From contig NC_135173.1 of NCBI RefSeq assembly GCF_041146795.1, positions 68,860,251-68,924,250 on the forward strand: a DNA stretch of 64,000 nucleotides. The letters are read 5' to 3'. A model generated the notes under the pieces. It was given only the letters and a program-made list of their open reading frames with translations, had not been told where the DNA came from and ran no database searches. The translations under genes were made by a program, and so were the position numbers. The stretch comes from Maylandia zebra (Eukaryota; Chordata; Actinopteri; Cichliformes; Cichlidae). This document shows positions 35,842-47,019 of the stretch, one piece after another. The first letter of the stretch is position 1. Each line of letters opens with the position of its first letter.

Positions 35842-38824
35842 TCAAATATAGTCATGTAAGGTTTGGTTCCAGTTACGACCCGATTGCTTCAGCCCATAAA
35901 GTGATTTCTTTAGTCTATACACCAGTTTATTAGTCTCACTTGATTCTGTCTCAAAACCTTCTGGTTGTTGTATATATATTTCTTCATTTATTGGTGCGTG
36001 TAGATAGGCGGTTTTTACATCCATCTGGTGAACCAACATATCATCCTGAACCACTTTCTGCATCAAAACTCTCACACTCGATAAATTAGCAGTCGGTGAA
36101 AAAGTCTCCTCATAATCAACTCCTTTTGTTTGACTAAAACCTTTAGCCACAAATCGAGCTTTATATCTGTCTGATCCGTCTGAGTTCTTTTTAACGGCAT
36201 AAACCCATTTACCCCCCACTGCTTTCTTACCCTCTGGTAAAGTGGTTAAAGTAAATGTGTCATTCTCCTTAAGGGATTGAATTTCTTCATTCATCGCTTT
36301 TTCCCATTCTTTTGACTCACTTGACACAATAGCTTCACTAAATGATGTGGGTATTTCACACAACAATCTGTAGCAATAATCAACACTAGTTTGCATCTGT
36401 TCATTTTCACACTCTTTCACATCCGTGATATAATCACTCAAATAATCAGGTCTCTTTCTGATTCTGGATGGATAACGTGTAGCTCCAGCATCTACTTTAT
36501 CCTCAGTTTTAACCTCGGACTCAGTTTGACTGCTTTCACTACCATCTGGAATGTCCTCATCCTTCGTCTGTTTGGGTTCACCATCTTTTCTGGATTCATA
36601 AACCTCATCTTCATACATCTGATCACTCTGTGTTTGTTGATCCATTGTCGCGGGATTTAGTATTTTTATCAATCTGTGCTTTTCAACCTTCCCGGTTTTT
36701 GGGAAATAGATCAAATATGCTGGACTATTTTTGTCATATCCCAAGAAAACACCTTTGTCGCATCTTGGATCCAGCTTTCCCCTATTTTGTTTATAAGCAT
36801 AGCACAATGATCCGAATTTTTTCATTCTAGAAAGATCAGGTCTTTTTCCAGTTAACATCTTATACGCTGTCTGACCTGTGCGTTTGTTAAAACATCGGTT
36901 CCTAATCACTCCCGCGGTTTGTACTGCATATGGCCATAAAGACTTTGGCAATTCGCTCTCAACTAACATGCATCTTGCCATGTCAAAAAGTGTACGCCAG
37001 TTCCTCTCTGCTGTTCGGTTTTGATGAGGCGAATATGGCGCCGAAGTTTCCTGCCTAATGCCGTGTCTACTTAATAAATCTCTGAACTGACTGCTTGTAA
37101 ATTCAGTTCCATTATCAGAACGAATGCACTTGATTTTCCCATATGACGCCACATCTGCAATAAATCTTTCAGTTGCTTGAGTTGTATCACTTTTGTGTTT
37201 CAGATTATATACAAATGTTGCACCTGAATAATCATCAACAAACGACAAAACAAACTTAAACCCTTCTTTAGAGTTTGGCGTAATCGGACCAGCCAAATCC
37301 GTATGTACCAACTCTAATGCTGCCCTGGCCTTTTCATCCGGTTCTCGGTTCCTAGTTTGAATAAACTTCCCTTGTATACAGGCTTCACATTGCATATTTT
37401 TGTTGATTTTACCCTTAATTTCCATTCCATCAACGACATTTTGCAGATTTTGAACATCCTCATAATTACAGTGTCCTAGGATTTCATGCCACGTTTGCAT
37501 ATCAAAACATCCATTACATTTATCTTCAAACTCTTGCACAGTGTTTATAAAGAACAGTCTCTCGTGTTCATATATAGGGAATTTTGTTCCATCAACATGT
37601 TTAAGAAAACTGTCCCCGTGTTTGAAAACCACAGTGGCTCCGTTACTAGTAGCTGCTTTTACTGACAAAATGTCCTGTGGGAACGATGAAATGTAGAGTG
37701 CTTGTTTCAATGTTACCTTGTGGCTGCGTCCTTTACTGTCGATCATACTTATCTCAGCATCTCCTCGCCGCTTTGCAGCTCCTCTGCTCCGCCTTCCGTC
37801 AGCCAACTCTACACAATGAGCCTCGGGTTGAAATGTGTCATCAAAAGTCTTAAAACTCTCGATCTTCGTGAAGATATGTGACGTCGCTCCCGTATCCACC
37901 AATAGCTGGTTATTCAGCATCTCTTGGCCGCCGTCCGGGACCCTCTGGGGTTTGGAGCCCGTCTTGAACGCGTAGTCCTTCTCCACGACCCCTCTCGCTT
38001 CATCCCGTCTTAGCTTCCTTCTACAGGTCGCATCTTTGTGTGTACTACTCCGGCAAAAACTGCACCATACTCTAGATCGGCACGTTCTTGCAGTGTGTCC
38101 CTTTAGTCGAAAATTTAAAACACACAATCTCATTATTCTTTGATCTTCGGTCATCTGCTCGCCATGAAGTAGAATCCTGGTCTGATTGCACTTTTGTCCT
38201 CATTACGTTGTCATTAGTTATAGCCACACGCATTCGCTCGGTTTCTTCATAACTTCTGAGTTTTACTTTAAAATCTGAAAATGTGATTTTTGCTTCACTC
38301 TGTGTAACGTGCACAATCAGGGGTTTAAACGTCTCTGGTAGACCTTTCATTATCATTGCGATCAGAAGTCCATCAGTTAGTGACTCACCCGCATTTTTTA
38401 ACGCTGTGATAATTGCTTCTGCTCGGATAATATAGTCCGTCACACTTTCATTCTTTTCATTTGTGAGAGAAGTGAGTTCGGTGTACAGACTTATGATCCT
38501 TGGCTTGCCCACTCCTGCATAATGACCTCTCAAAATTTTTAGGGCCTTCCGTCCGTCATCAACTGCATCTCTCATAACTAACGATAAACTTTTGTCATCC
38601 AGAAATTGTATCAACTCTGCATATGCTTCTGCATTTTTGTCATCATCTTCACCATCGGCTTCTTCATCACCCTCAGCCTTTAAGATGACATCTTTCAAAC
38701 CTTGTAGTCTGAGATGACCAAGGAACTTCGTTTCCCATATCTCATATTTCCTTTCATCTCCATCAAATTGCAAACGGGAATATCGACTGCCCGACTCTGC
38801 CGTGCGTCTGCTCATGATGCACAA
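35842..38824 (-). pseudogene. Truncated, frameshifted Copia-type gag-pol
   Basis: Retrotransposon polyprotein remnant. A gag frame (38,824-38,072, likely start at 38,815) has a Copia-type capsid region and reaches the zinc knuckle. The pol frame (38,154-35,842) is in another frame, and the knuckle Cys/His pattern is split between the two, which points to a small indel. Pol order is Copia-like: protease VDTGATSH, pre-integrase WHEILGH, integrase with D..D..E context (DLAGPI, DNGTEF, AERNWRT), then the first part of reverse transcriptase (KWVYAVK, RYKARFVAKGF, MDVKTAYLHA). It stops after LYGLKQS, before the YxDD catalytic motif; the rest of RT, RNase H and the 3' LTR are missing. Integrase before RT separates it from Gypsy elements. 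Confidence 0.88.
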
Positions 38825-38875
38825 AAACGCTTACTCACTCAATCGTGCCAAACTTTTAACACCTGCCGGTAACTT

Positions 38876-38905
38876 GCGCAGCGGAAGCGTGCTGGGCCCA
38901 TAACC
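38876..38905 (-). other. Copia primer-binding site complementary to initiator tRNA-Met
   Basis: The + strand here matches 30 bases of the D-arm to anticodon part of vertebrate initiator tRNA-Met as I remember it (ending GGGCCCATAACC), so the minus strand (retroelement sense) can pair with that tRNA fragment. Copia elements are known to prime from an internal fragment of initiator tRNA-Met. The 5' LTR should end at 38,906 (minus-strand ...CTAACA). It is not a tRNA gene, because the acceptor stem and T arm are absent. Confidence 0.8.
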
Positions 38906-40373
38906 TGTTAGCAGAGCTGCTCTGGGCCACGTCATGGCATAATATTTTTGAGGGAGAATAAAAAGTCAACACACATATCTTATTTCTGATGGAGGACTCT
39001 GCCACTACACTTCTCCAGTCCATTCACAGTAGTCGTTGCATGGTGAGACATGGATAGGAAGTGGGCGGAGCCTTTTACCGTCATTTTATTGTGACGCAAA
39101 GTACAAACACCTGTGGACACACAATCCAACAGAAACGTTTCCAGCGGTGAGTATCATGGTTGCTAGGCAACCTGAGCAGTGCGACGGAGCCTAGACCGTC
39201 CCATTTCACAAGCCTCTCACTTCCGACCTTAGCGGTCTTTGAGTACGCGGCCCTTGTGGACTGCTAAGGCTGCGTATTTTAAGGCTGCAGACCCTGAATT
39301 GGGATACAGCCACAGAGACAGAACACCAAACCATGATAACCAAAACATGGGAAAATAATAATCAAAACTGTACACTAAGAAAGCAGAACAACAAAGCATG
39401 GAGCAGCAAAAAACCAAAACACAGACAGCAATAAATACAAAACACACAGTGAAGGGAAAGGGTGAACACAAGACCCAGGGAACACAGATAAACGTGAAGG
39501 CAAGAGGACCTAAAACAGTGAATAAAAAATAACCACAAACTCAAAATGCTGGGTCGAGAGACCCAGGACCATGACACCTAAATGCATTGAGTTGCCACTA
39601 TGTGATTGCCCAATTAGTGAGTAGTTAACGAGCAGTTCGAGGTGTACCCAATAAAGGTCACTCTTTTTTACATTTGTTTTAGAATTGCAATATCCTCTTT
39701 ACACAGGGCCAGGAAAGCATTTCCCCTTGAAAAATAAGATAATAGAAAACAACCTATATTTGTATTCACTCAGGTTCTCTTCATCTAATCTGATAACAGA
39801 TAAATGAGAGAACAAACCAAAAAATAAATAACTTATCAGTCAAATACTTTTTCATACCACTTTGTAAGTACGTAACTGTATTTACTTAGTATAACTGTGA
39901 ATAATTACACAAAACCTTAGTGTTTCATATAAAAGCAAAGCTTCATATGTCTTCTTTCCAACAAGGTAAAGCAGGCTTTTATTACAATTAAGTTCAACAT
40001 ACAGTGGTTCATTTGGTGTGGTCATTTTGGAACATTTACCAGTTATCTAACCCACATGTGAATTGGAAGGACTGTGTAAGAATTGGCGGGACAACTACAC
40101 ACAAGCCTCATTATTATTCACACATGTGTGAATATTCATGAGGTCCTGCTATTACACACGCTACCACCAGGGACACTCTTGGTGATACACAGATTTAACA
40201 CAAAATCAAGTTTATATGTATTAAACCGACATCTTGATTTTTTTGTTTTTTTAGGGTTAGTGGACCAATAGAAACCACTCTACGTTGTTAGATTTCAGTC
40301 AAAATTAGCAGGACACCGCCTCTGTCCTGTTAATTCAAAATGTCCTTCTAGTGTGGTGTGTATTCAGACGAAA

Positions 40374-40397
40374 TGTCCAGCTAATACATGTTTACCA
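40374..40397 (-). repeat. Right terminal inverted repeat of the large insert
   Basis: Reads TGGTAAACATGTATT...GGACA on the minus strand and matches the left end at 18 of 24 positions. CA microsatellite starts three bases outside it. Confidence 0.5.
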
Positions 40398-40400
40398 ACG

Positions 40401-40404
40401 CAGA

Positions 40405-40436
<32 letters not shown>

Positions 40437-40626
40437 GACACACACACAAACACAGACACACACACACACACACTCACAGACACACACACAAACACACACA
40501 CACACACACACACACTCACAGACACACTCACAGACACACACACAAACACAGACACACACACACACACACTCACAGACACACACACACACACACACACACA
40601 CTAGAACACACACACACACACACACT

Positions 40627-40663
<37 letters not shown>

Positions 40664-40706
40664 AAACACACACACACACTCAAACACACACACACACACA
40701 CACACT

Positions 40707-40737
<31 letters not shown>

Positions 40738-41224
40738 TCAAACACTCAAACACACACACACACACACACACACTCAAACACACACACACACACTCAAACA
40801 CACACGCACACACACACTCAAACACACACACACACACACTCAAACACACGCACTCAAACACACACGCACACACACACTCAAACACACACACACACACTCA
40901 AACACACACACACACACACACACACACTCAAACACGCACACACACTCAAACACACACACACACACTCAAACACACACACTCAAACACACACACACACACT
41001 CAAACACACACACACACACACACTCAAACACACGCACTCAAACACACACGCACACACACACTCAAACACACACACACAAACACACACGCACACACACACT
41101 CAAACACACACACACACTCAAACACACGCACTCAAACACACACACACACACACACTCAAACACACACACACACTCAAACACACACACACACTCAAACACA
41201 CACACACAAACACACACACACACT

Positions 41225-41273
<49 letters not shown>

Positions 41274-41369
41274 TCAAACACACACACACACACACACACA
41301 CACTCAAACACACACTCAAACACACACACACACTCAAACACACACACACACACACACACATGCACACAC
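40401..41369. repeat. (CA)n microsatellite, right part of the split tract
   Basis: CA repeat with CTCACAGACAC interruptions at its left end, like the tract ending at 19,860, then mainly ACTCAAACAC and occasional ACGCAC variants. Long His/Thr open frames here are repeat artefacts. Confidence 0.95.
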
Positions 41370-43056
41370 CTCTGCAGACGTTATGTTTCTAAATTAAAAC
41401 GAGATGAATGATGCTCTCGGATTGGCTGCTTCTAAACCTCCCGCCCCTACACCACGCCTCCCCCCACGCCGCGTCTTCCTCCGTGGCTACTTTGCGTAAC
41501 CACAGCACTGAAAAACGTATAAAGTTTCAATATTTTTATTTTAATACTTTTTTAAATTTACATTAATATTTATTTAGTAATTATAATTTAAATGCAAAGT
41601 TTATTTAGTTAATTATGTTGTTCTTAATAATTCTTAATAACACTTTACATCAAACTCCTGATGTGGGAAATTTACATGTAATCCAATTACTTAAAGTCAA
41701 CATTTAAGAGTAAAATGATCTCAAAAATCCAGTGAAGTCAGACAAACACGACCAAGAAGCTAAACGACTTCATCAGCGAAACACGCTCCAGCGAACACGA
41801 CTGAATCGTTCTGCGATGTGTCTGTATCGATTTCTTCATATTTCTATTTTACTCCAGCACAGCCGGTGTGCAGCACGCATCATGTACAACGACAGTTGAT
41901 TCTGTTCTAATCTGACAGACACGCCTAATCCCAAAAACAAGATGAGACCCTGCAAACACAGCTGTCCCTGAAACGCGGCACGTGTCTCTCGGCCTTCAGC
42001 GGGGCCTCGCCGCTGAGCGTTTTCTCTCCGTGCAGCAGGTCTCCCACATGTTTGTGATTTTCTCTTTATTCATGTTTTTAGTAAATGTGCGTGACCTTCA
42101 GAGCCACCGTACCGCAGTGACAGCCTTCAGAGTATAATCCCAGTGTCCAGATTACAGGCCGGCGTCTTTGCTCTGAATGTTTCTCTGCGATTCATTTTCT
42201 GACAGCAGGAGAGTCTTTGTAGCGTCAGCGTGCCATCAGGCAGATGAATGAGGCTAAACGTTTTCTTTATCTGCCCCCCCGACACGCTCGGCATGATGGG
42301 AGGCGATACGGCGTGGAGGGTAGGTAGCATTAAGCTTCCCATTGAGCTCCAACATCTGCTCTGACAAACAAGAGGGAAAAGCTGGAAGCTGTTCAATTTC
42401 AGCGCGACCCTCAGAGGATACGAGGCGCTAAGAGGCTTACACCTCCTGCATTTCCTCCACGTGCGGTGGGGGCTCGCTTTAACCAACCACTTGTGCACAT
42501 TTCAGATGCAGCAGCTCGTCTTTTGAGTTTGATCCTGATCCCGCAGCGACAAATGGGCCGAGCGAGGATCCTAAGCTCTCCTCACAATGAGCCGGATTCA
42601 GGGAGAAATCCGAACAGGGTTCACGTTCAGGAGGCCGAGGCTGCACATCGCGACCTCCGCCGCAGACATCTGCAGAGCTGTGTGCACGACCACAAATTAC
42701 AGTTTTGATCTGAAAAACTAAATTTAAAGAGATCTGCTCTTTATGTCACTGTGGCTCAGCCACGTGAACTATTTTATCGCCGTATTCATCCACAGCCGGA
42801 GGTTTCTTTGCAGCAGGCACAGCTCACACACACCGACTCTTCTGCTGAATTCAGACAGTTTTTATTTGTCCATAAATCTTCTGTGGTTTTACGTCTTTGT
42901 CCTGTTTGTGTTTTTCAGGTTGGAGGCGTGAGGACGGGGGAGAGGTGAACGGCCAATCAGCACCTGAGCGAACACCTGAGCAGAACTGTGCGGCGTTTCC
43001 GGCGCAGACGGCCAGGCGGACACTTCCCGCGCTGCTTTTTAAAAGCTGAAGGTTTG
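41370..43056. other. Gene-free DNA with a possible conserved block
   Basis: The part 41,880-42,720 is complex sequence free of repeat signatures, with homeobox-type words such as TAATCCCA and GATTACAGG. No spliced gene can be built here. It could hold regulatory DNA of irx5 or rbl2; conservation is untested. Confidence 0.3.
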
Positions 43057-43240
43057 TCAAGTCAAGTCAAGTCAACTTTATTTGTCAATTCTGCCACATG
43101 TACAGGACATACAGAGAATGGAAATTTCGTTACTCTCAAACCCTAGTGATTAAAAAATGCAAATAAAATAATTAAAAAGTAAAAATTTAAATAAATACAA
43201 TACAATTTTACGTATAACAAAAAAAAAAAAAAAAAAGGCT
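43057..43240 (-). mobile_element. 3' tail of a LINE, reverse orientation
   Basis: Starts with tandem (GTCAA)n followed by CTTTATTTGTCAATTCTG and ends in an A-rich part. This is the reverse complement of a LINE 3' end with a pentanucleotide tail, as in Rex1/CR1-like fish elements. No coding part remains. Confidence 0.5.
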
Positions 43241-44035
43241 TGGATTGAGGCTTGGATTCAAACACGTGGTGTTGTACTCTGAGCACGCCGACCACACCTG
43301 CTCATCGCCAACCCAGACACTTCCTGGCCCACAAACGCGCTGATGTCCCATTGGTCCGTCTTTTAAGCTGGGCTGATGGAGATGTCCAAACCCAGCTCCT
43401 CTTCCTGCTGTAATGTTCTGCTGCATCGATCTTCTGCCGATTCTTCACATTTGGACAGAAAACAAATAAACATGGTGGAACATCAATCCGCAGCAGGAGA
43501 AACAAAACCAGCGTCACTGAATAATCCATCAAACAGGAAACAGGAAGTATCGATCAGTTTAAACAAAGCTGAGCTGGGAAGGCTGGCAGGATCCTCGGAG
43601 GAGGCTGCATTCACAAACCTCCGCTCTGTTTGTGCTGTAAAGTACGGAGTAACAGCTGGACAGAAAACATCTGCAGCATCATGCTTCATGCATCATGCAG
43701 TTCTTCAACGTATGACGAGAAGAAGAAACCTGTGCCTGTGCAGGATCTCTGAGTCCGGTGAGGGCTTCAAACACCCCACAGGCTGTGTTCCCATCAATGC
43801 TCACTGTCACCAAACTGGAAGCCGGTCTGATGATGGTTTTAGTGCTTAAAAGCTCACCAGCTGAGGTGACCCCTCTGAGGGGACGGCTGACCTCTGCATG
43901 TATCTGAGTCATTGTCCAATAAAAGTCTTGATGGTCAGGAGATGCTTCTGGTTGCTCACAGTGTAACAGGCGCCACCAGTGAAGAAGAACCCGCAACCTT
44001 GGCGTGACCGACGTGAGGTCGCCACCATCAGGGAG

Positions 44036-44351
44036 AATAATAATAATGGATTGGATTTATATAGCGCTTTTCAAGGCACCCAAAGCGCTTTACAATGCCA
44101 CTATTCATTCACTCTCACATTCACACACTGGTGGAGGCAGCTACAGTTGTAGCCACAGCTGCCCTGGGGCAGACTGACAGAAGCCAGGCTGCCATATCGC
44201 GCCATCGGCCCCTCTGGCCAACACCAGTAGGCAAGTAGGGTAAAGTGTCTTGCCCAAGGACACAACAACCAGGACAGAGAGCCCAGGGATCGAACTGGCA
44301 ACCTTCCGGTTACAGATACGCTTCCCAACCCCCTGAGCCACGGTCGCCCCT
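44036..44351 (-). mobile_element. tRNA-derived SINE
   Basis: On the minus strand the element begins GGGGCGACCGTGGCTCAGGG, which contains a pol III A box (TGGCTCAGGGG), and about 40 nt later a B box (GTTCGATCC). The body includes GGCAAGACACTTTACCCTAC and AAAGCGCTATATAAATCC, and the end is an ATT-repeat tail. The layout is that of a tRNA-headed SINE with its own internal promoter. Confidence 0.75.
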
Positions 44352-44659
44352 TAAAGAAGAAAACTAATTTAGGGCGAAGCTTTAATACACGAGAGGATTC
44401 ATTATAAAACTAACAGTAACACAGCACCGTCAGCATACACGTAAGACCTCGGTGAAGTCCCCCATGCTCTCTGCTCAGAGCCCACTCAGTGCTCACACCT
44501 TTGGAGCCATGATGGCGTTTGTCTTACAGGCATTCATAGAATCACTGATGGTTCTTACAGTTTTCAGTTGAGTTTCTAAAGCAGAGCCGAGCTCGTCAAA
44601 GCTGAGCTTTTCTCTGGGTTCAGTTTGAAACAAGCAGAAATCGATAAACAAATCTGATA

Positions 44660-44830
44660 TTTGGCACCATCGCTCCCTGAGCCTGGTTCTGCCGGAGGTT
44701 TCTTTCTGTTAAAAGTGAGTTTTTCCTTCCCACTGCCACCAAGTGCTCAGTCAAAGTGTGTCTCTGACTGATTGTAGGGTCTGTACAGTATGAAGCACCT
44801 CGAGGTGACTGTTGATAATTAAATTGAGTC
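44660..44830 (+). repeat. Dispersed fish repeat with the GTTCTGCCGGAGGTTTC motif
   Basis: GCCTGGTTCTGCCGGAGGTTTC and TTTTTCCTTCCCACTG form a word series I recall from very common fish repeats, probably a LINE 3' region. A related piece is at 48,362-48,420. No ORF. Confidence 0.5.
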
Positions 44831-44896
44831 GAAAAGGGAAATTATTTCTGGCCTCAGCTTTGATTTCTCGCTGTTTTCCTGTTCATGGTGCTTAAA

Positions 44897-45472
44897 TAAC
44901 AACAATAACAATAACAATAACAATAATATTAACAATAATAACAATAACAATAATATTAACAATAATAACAATAATATTAACAATAATAACAATAACAATA
45001 ATATTATTATTATTATTAATAATAATATTAACAATAATAACAATAACAATAATATTAACAATAATAACAATAACAATAATATTATTATTATTATTAATAA
45101 TAATAATAATATTAACAATAATAACAATAACAATAATATTAACAATAATAACAATAATATTAACAATAATAACAATAACAATAATATTATTATTATTATT
45201 AATAATAATATTAACAATAATAACAATAACAATAATATTAACAATAATAACAATAACAATAATATTATTATTATTATTAATAATAATAATAATATTAACA
45301 ATAATAACAATAACAATAATATTAACAATAATAACAATAACAATAATATTATTATTATTAATAATAATAATAATAATATTAACAATAATAACAATAACAA
45401 TAATATTAACAATAATAACAATAACAATAATATTAACAATAATAACAATAGTAACAATAATAATAATAATTT
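44897..45472. repeat. AAT/AAC trinucleotide tract with palindromic ATT/AAT blocks
   Basis: About 575 bp of (AAC)(AAT) units with periodic switches to ATTATTATTATTAATAATAAT. Blocks such as that at 45,000-45,030 are self-complementary and could extrude hairpins. The poly-Leu/Ile open frame is an artefact. Confidence 0.95.
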
Positions 45473-45479
45473 ATATGAT

Positions 45480-46419
45480 GGAAAGTCTGAGGAATACATT
45501 TAATTGCGCCTCCTCTGACGGTGCCAGATGGACAGCTCGGGTTCACCTCCCGGCCTGTTCAGAGTCCCTCAGCCCCCCCGAGCGACTCCCCGTCACCTCC
45601 CCTCCACCAGCTTCCAGCTGTGTGTTTACGCTGTCAGACGGTGAGGAGCATCCTGGCGAGGCGGCGAGGGGTGCAGCCGTGGGCCGGCAGCTGTCGCCTG
45701 GTGATGCCACTCAAACCCTCCTGCCACCTCCTGCCACGCAGCTCCTCCTCCTCAGCAGCTGGGACGGCCAGCAGGCGGCTCCCTGCAGCTCCTGCAAACA
45801 CGCCGTCCCTCAAAATTACCCAGAATCTCCAGTGATTGCAGTGCCGTTTCAGCCTGCATCCCCGCCGTCTGACCCTCTGCTCCGCTCGCTCCTCTCCACC
45901 TGCCCCAGCAAATGAAATTATTTCATTTCATCAGCCATCATATTTCATTTATTCTCTTCCTGTTGCTTTAATAAAGTGAAAGTTTGTTTTTCTCTTTTAT
46001 TCGCCTTCTCAGGTGGACACAGGTAAACCTGACCGTTAATCGTGTCAGAGAATACTGAGAAATAAAAGATCATGATCACCACAATTATCTGACACAAGCG
46101 TGATGATTAAAAGCTGGAAACTGGCAGAAAACTGTGGTGCTGATGCGTTGACGTGTGTGATGGAGGTGATGTGGAGCTCCGCCCTCCTCTGACCCTCTGC
46201 AGTGAAACCAACCTGCCCAGACTGACAGCCACTGAAACTTTAACCTGCACAGCCGACTGAAACGTCTGCTTCCTGCTTCACACTTTGTGAAACCTCGTTA
46301 GAGGCGGTGGCAGGTGATGCTGCGGGAAGCAGAGGGGGAGGCTGCCTGCAGTCTGTTTGCTCAGAGCGCCCCCTGCTGGGCATCACCTTTTATTTTATTT
46401 TACTTTATTTTATTTTATT
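45480..46419. other. Gene-free DNA
   Basis: A 146-codon Pro/Ser/Leu-rich open frame (45,475-45,915) has no family features, and its first codons lie in the triplet repeat. I do not regard it as a gene. Nothing else was seen. Confidence 0.5.
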
Positions 46420-47009
46420 TAATCTAATAACTTTAATCTCAGCCAAACACGGAAAAAAGCCAAACAATTACATTTTTGAGTTATCCGAGTGACTTATATA
46501 TCATGTTTAACCTGAGTAGCGAAAGAGCGGGGGTCTGAAAACGATGAAGCCGGGAGTCCGCTGCTCTCGCCGGCTCGAGTGATCATTGAACCCCCCGGCT
46601 TGATATTGAGCTGGTGGGTAACAGACATCTCCGAAAATGTCGAAGCACTTTTGCAAATATGCGATATCTTGATAAACCGAGCAGATATTTGATGTTTACA
46701 CAGCTACTTTCTCGCCTGAAAATATAAATATAAACTTAAACGTTTATTTTGTGACCCAGAAAGAGTAATGAGAGTAATATTAAAACTTAGTAGCGGCCGC
46801 CATTGTTGGCAGCTGAAATTTGGCTGGGCCGCGCTATGAATTCTGGGATATGGTGGGCCACGAAGGACACACCCGACCCATCCTTCAAATTCGGGGAAAT
46901 GAAGGACGCATTTGAAGGAGTTGACGAATTGGGACAGCCTTCGCCGCCTGGCTGTGACGTAATCGGCCTTCAAATGCGGCCTCCGGAGGATGCAGCGACG
47001 TTTGGGACA
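46420..47009 (+). mobile_element. Copy of the TIR repeat family found in rbl2 intron 19
   Basis: Shares with 60,594-61,529 the blocks CTTTAATCTCAGCCAAAC, GTAGCGGCCGCCATT, GGCTGGGCCGCGCTATGAAT, GGGATATGGTGGGCCACG and GAGGATGCAGC. The left part is missing or replaced by TTTTA repeats. No ORF of note. Confidence 0.65.
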
Positions 47010-47019
47010 CAGCTATCGT

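Larger units (their letters stand above)
35322..39311. mobile_element. Element with about 180-bp inverted repeats that encloses Copia sequence
   Basis: The left arm (35,322 to about 35,510) begins GGCTGTATCCCAATTCAG and reappears in reverse complement at about 39,133-39,311. Shared words include GGGACGGTCTAG, GGTTGCCTAGCAACC and GGAAACGTTTC. No transposase was seen. The core holds the truncated Copia gag-pol. Target duplication is not clear. It may be a non-autonomous DNA transposon that was invaded by Copia, followed by a deletion. Confidence 0.65.
35005..39576 (-). mobile_element. Solo LTR, split by a 4 kb inverted-repeat element
   Basis: Ends TGTCAT... and ...ATGACA are bordered by CCTAAA on both sides (34,999-35,004 and 39,577-39,582). 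On the minus strand it contains CAGCAATAAAGC near its 3' end, as does the LTR at 49,031. Without the insert (35,322-39,311) the LTR is 582 bp, close to the 587 bp of that other copy, so they are probably one family in opposite orientations. Confidence 0.7.
19861..40397 (-). mobile_element. Putative 20.5 kb tyrosine-recombinase transposon inserted in a (CA)n tract
   Basis: The segment lies between two tracts of similar CA microsatellite. Its ends form an imperfect inverted repeat: 18 of 24 bases match between 19,861-19,884 and the reverse complement of 40,374-40,397, both beginning TGGTAAA and ending GGACA. A second inverted pair, ATTAACAGGACA(A/G)AGGC, lies inside (20,130-20,146 and 40,318-40,334, 16 of 17). 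A direct copy of GTGAATTGGAAGGAC is at 19,869 and 40,058. The main cargo is the minus-strand SET/recombinase gene. Later insertions inflate the length: a hAT element, a MITE, LINE relics and a composite LTR block of 4.6 kb. A target duplication cannot be recognised inside CA repeats. The alternative is that the exact ends lie elsewhere or that several unrelated insertions are juxtaposed. Confidence 0.6.

Noticed and set aside
38870..38910. tRNA-Met gene
   Set aside because: Only the middle of the tRNA is present and it sits exactly at the Copia LTR/primer-site position.
40351..41397. Long His/Thr open frames, and similar Cys/Val frames at 19,292-20,222
   Set aside because: CA/TG microsatellite translations.
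44819..45499. 226-codon Leu/Ile membrane-like protein
   Set aside because: Translation of the AAT/AAC repeat; the hydrophobicity is a repeat artefact.
45475..45915. 146-codon Pro/Ser-rich open frame
   Set aside because: It starts in a triplet repeat and has low complexity and no family signal.
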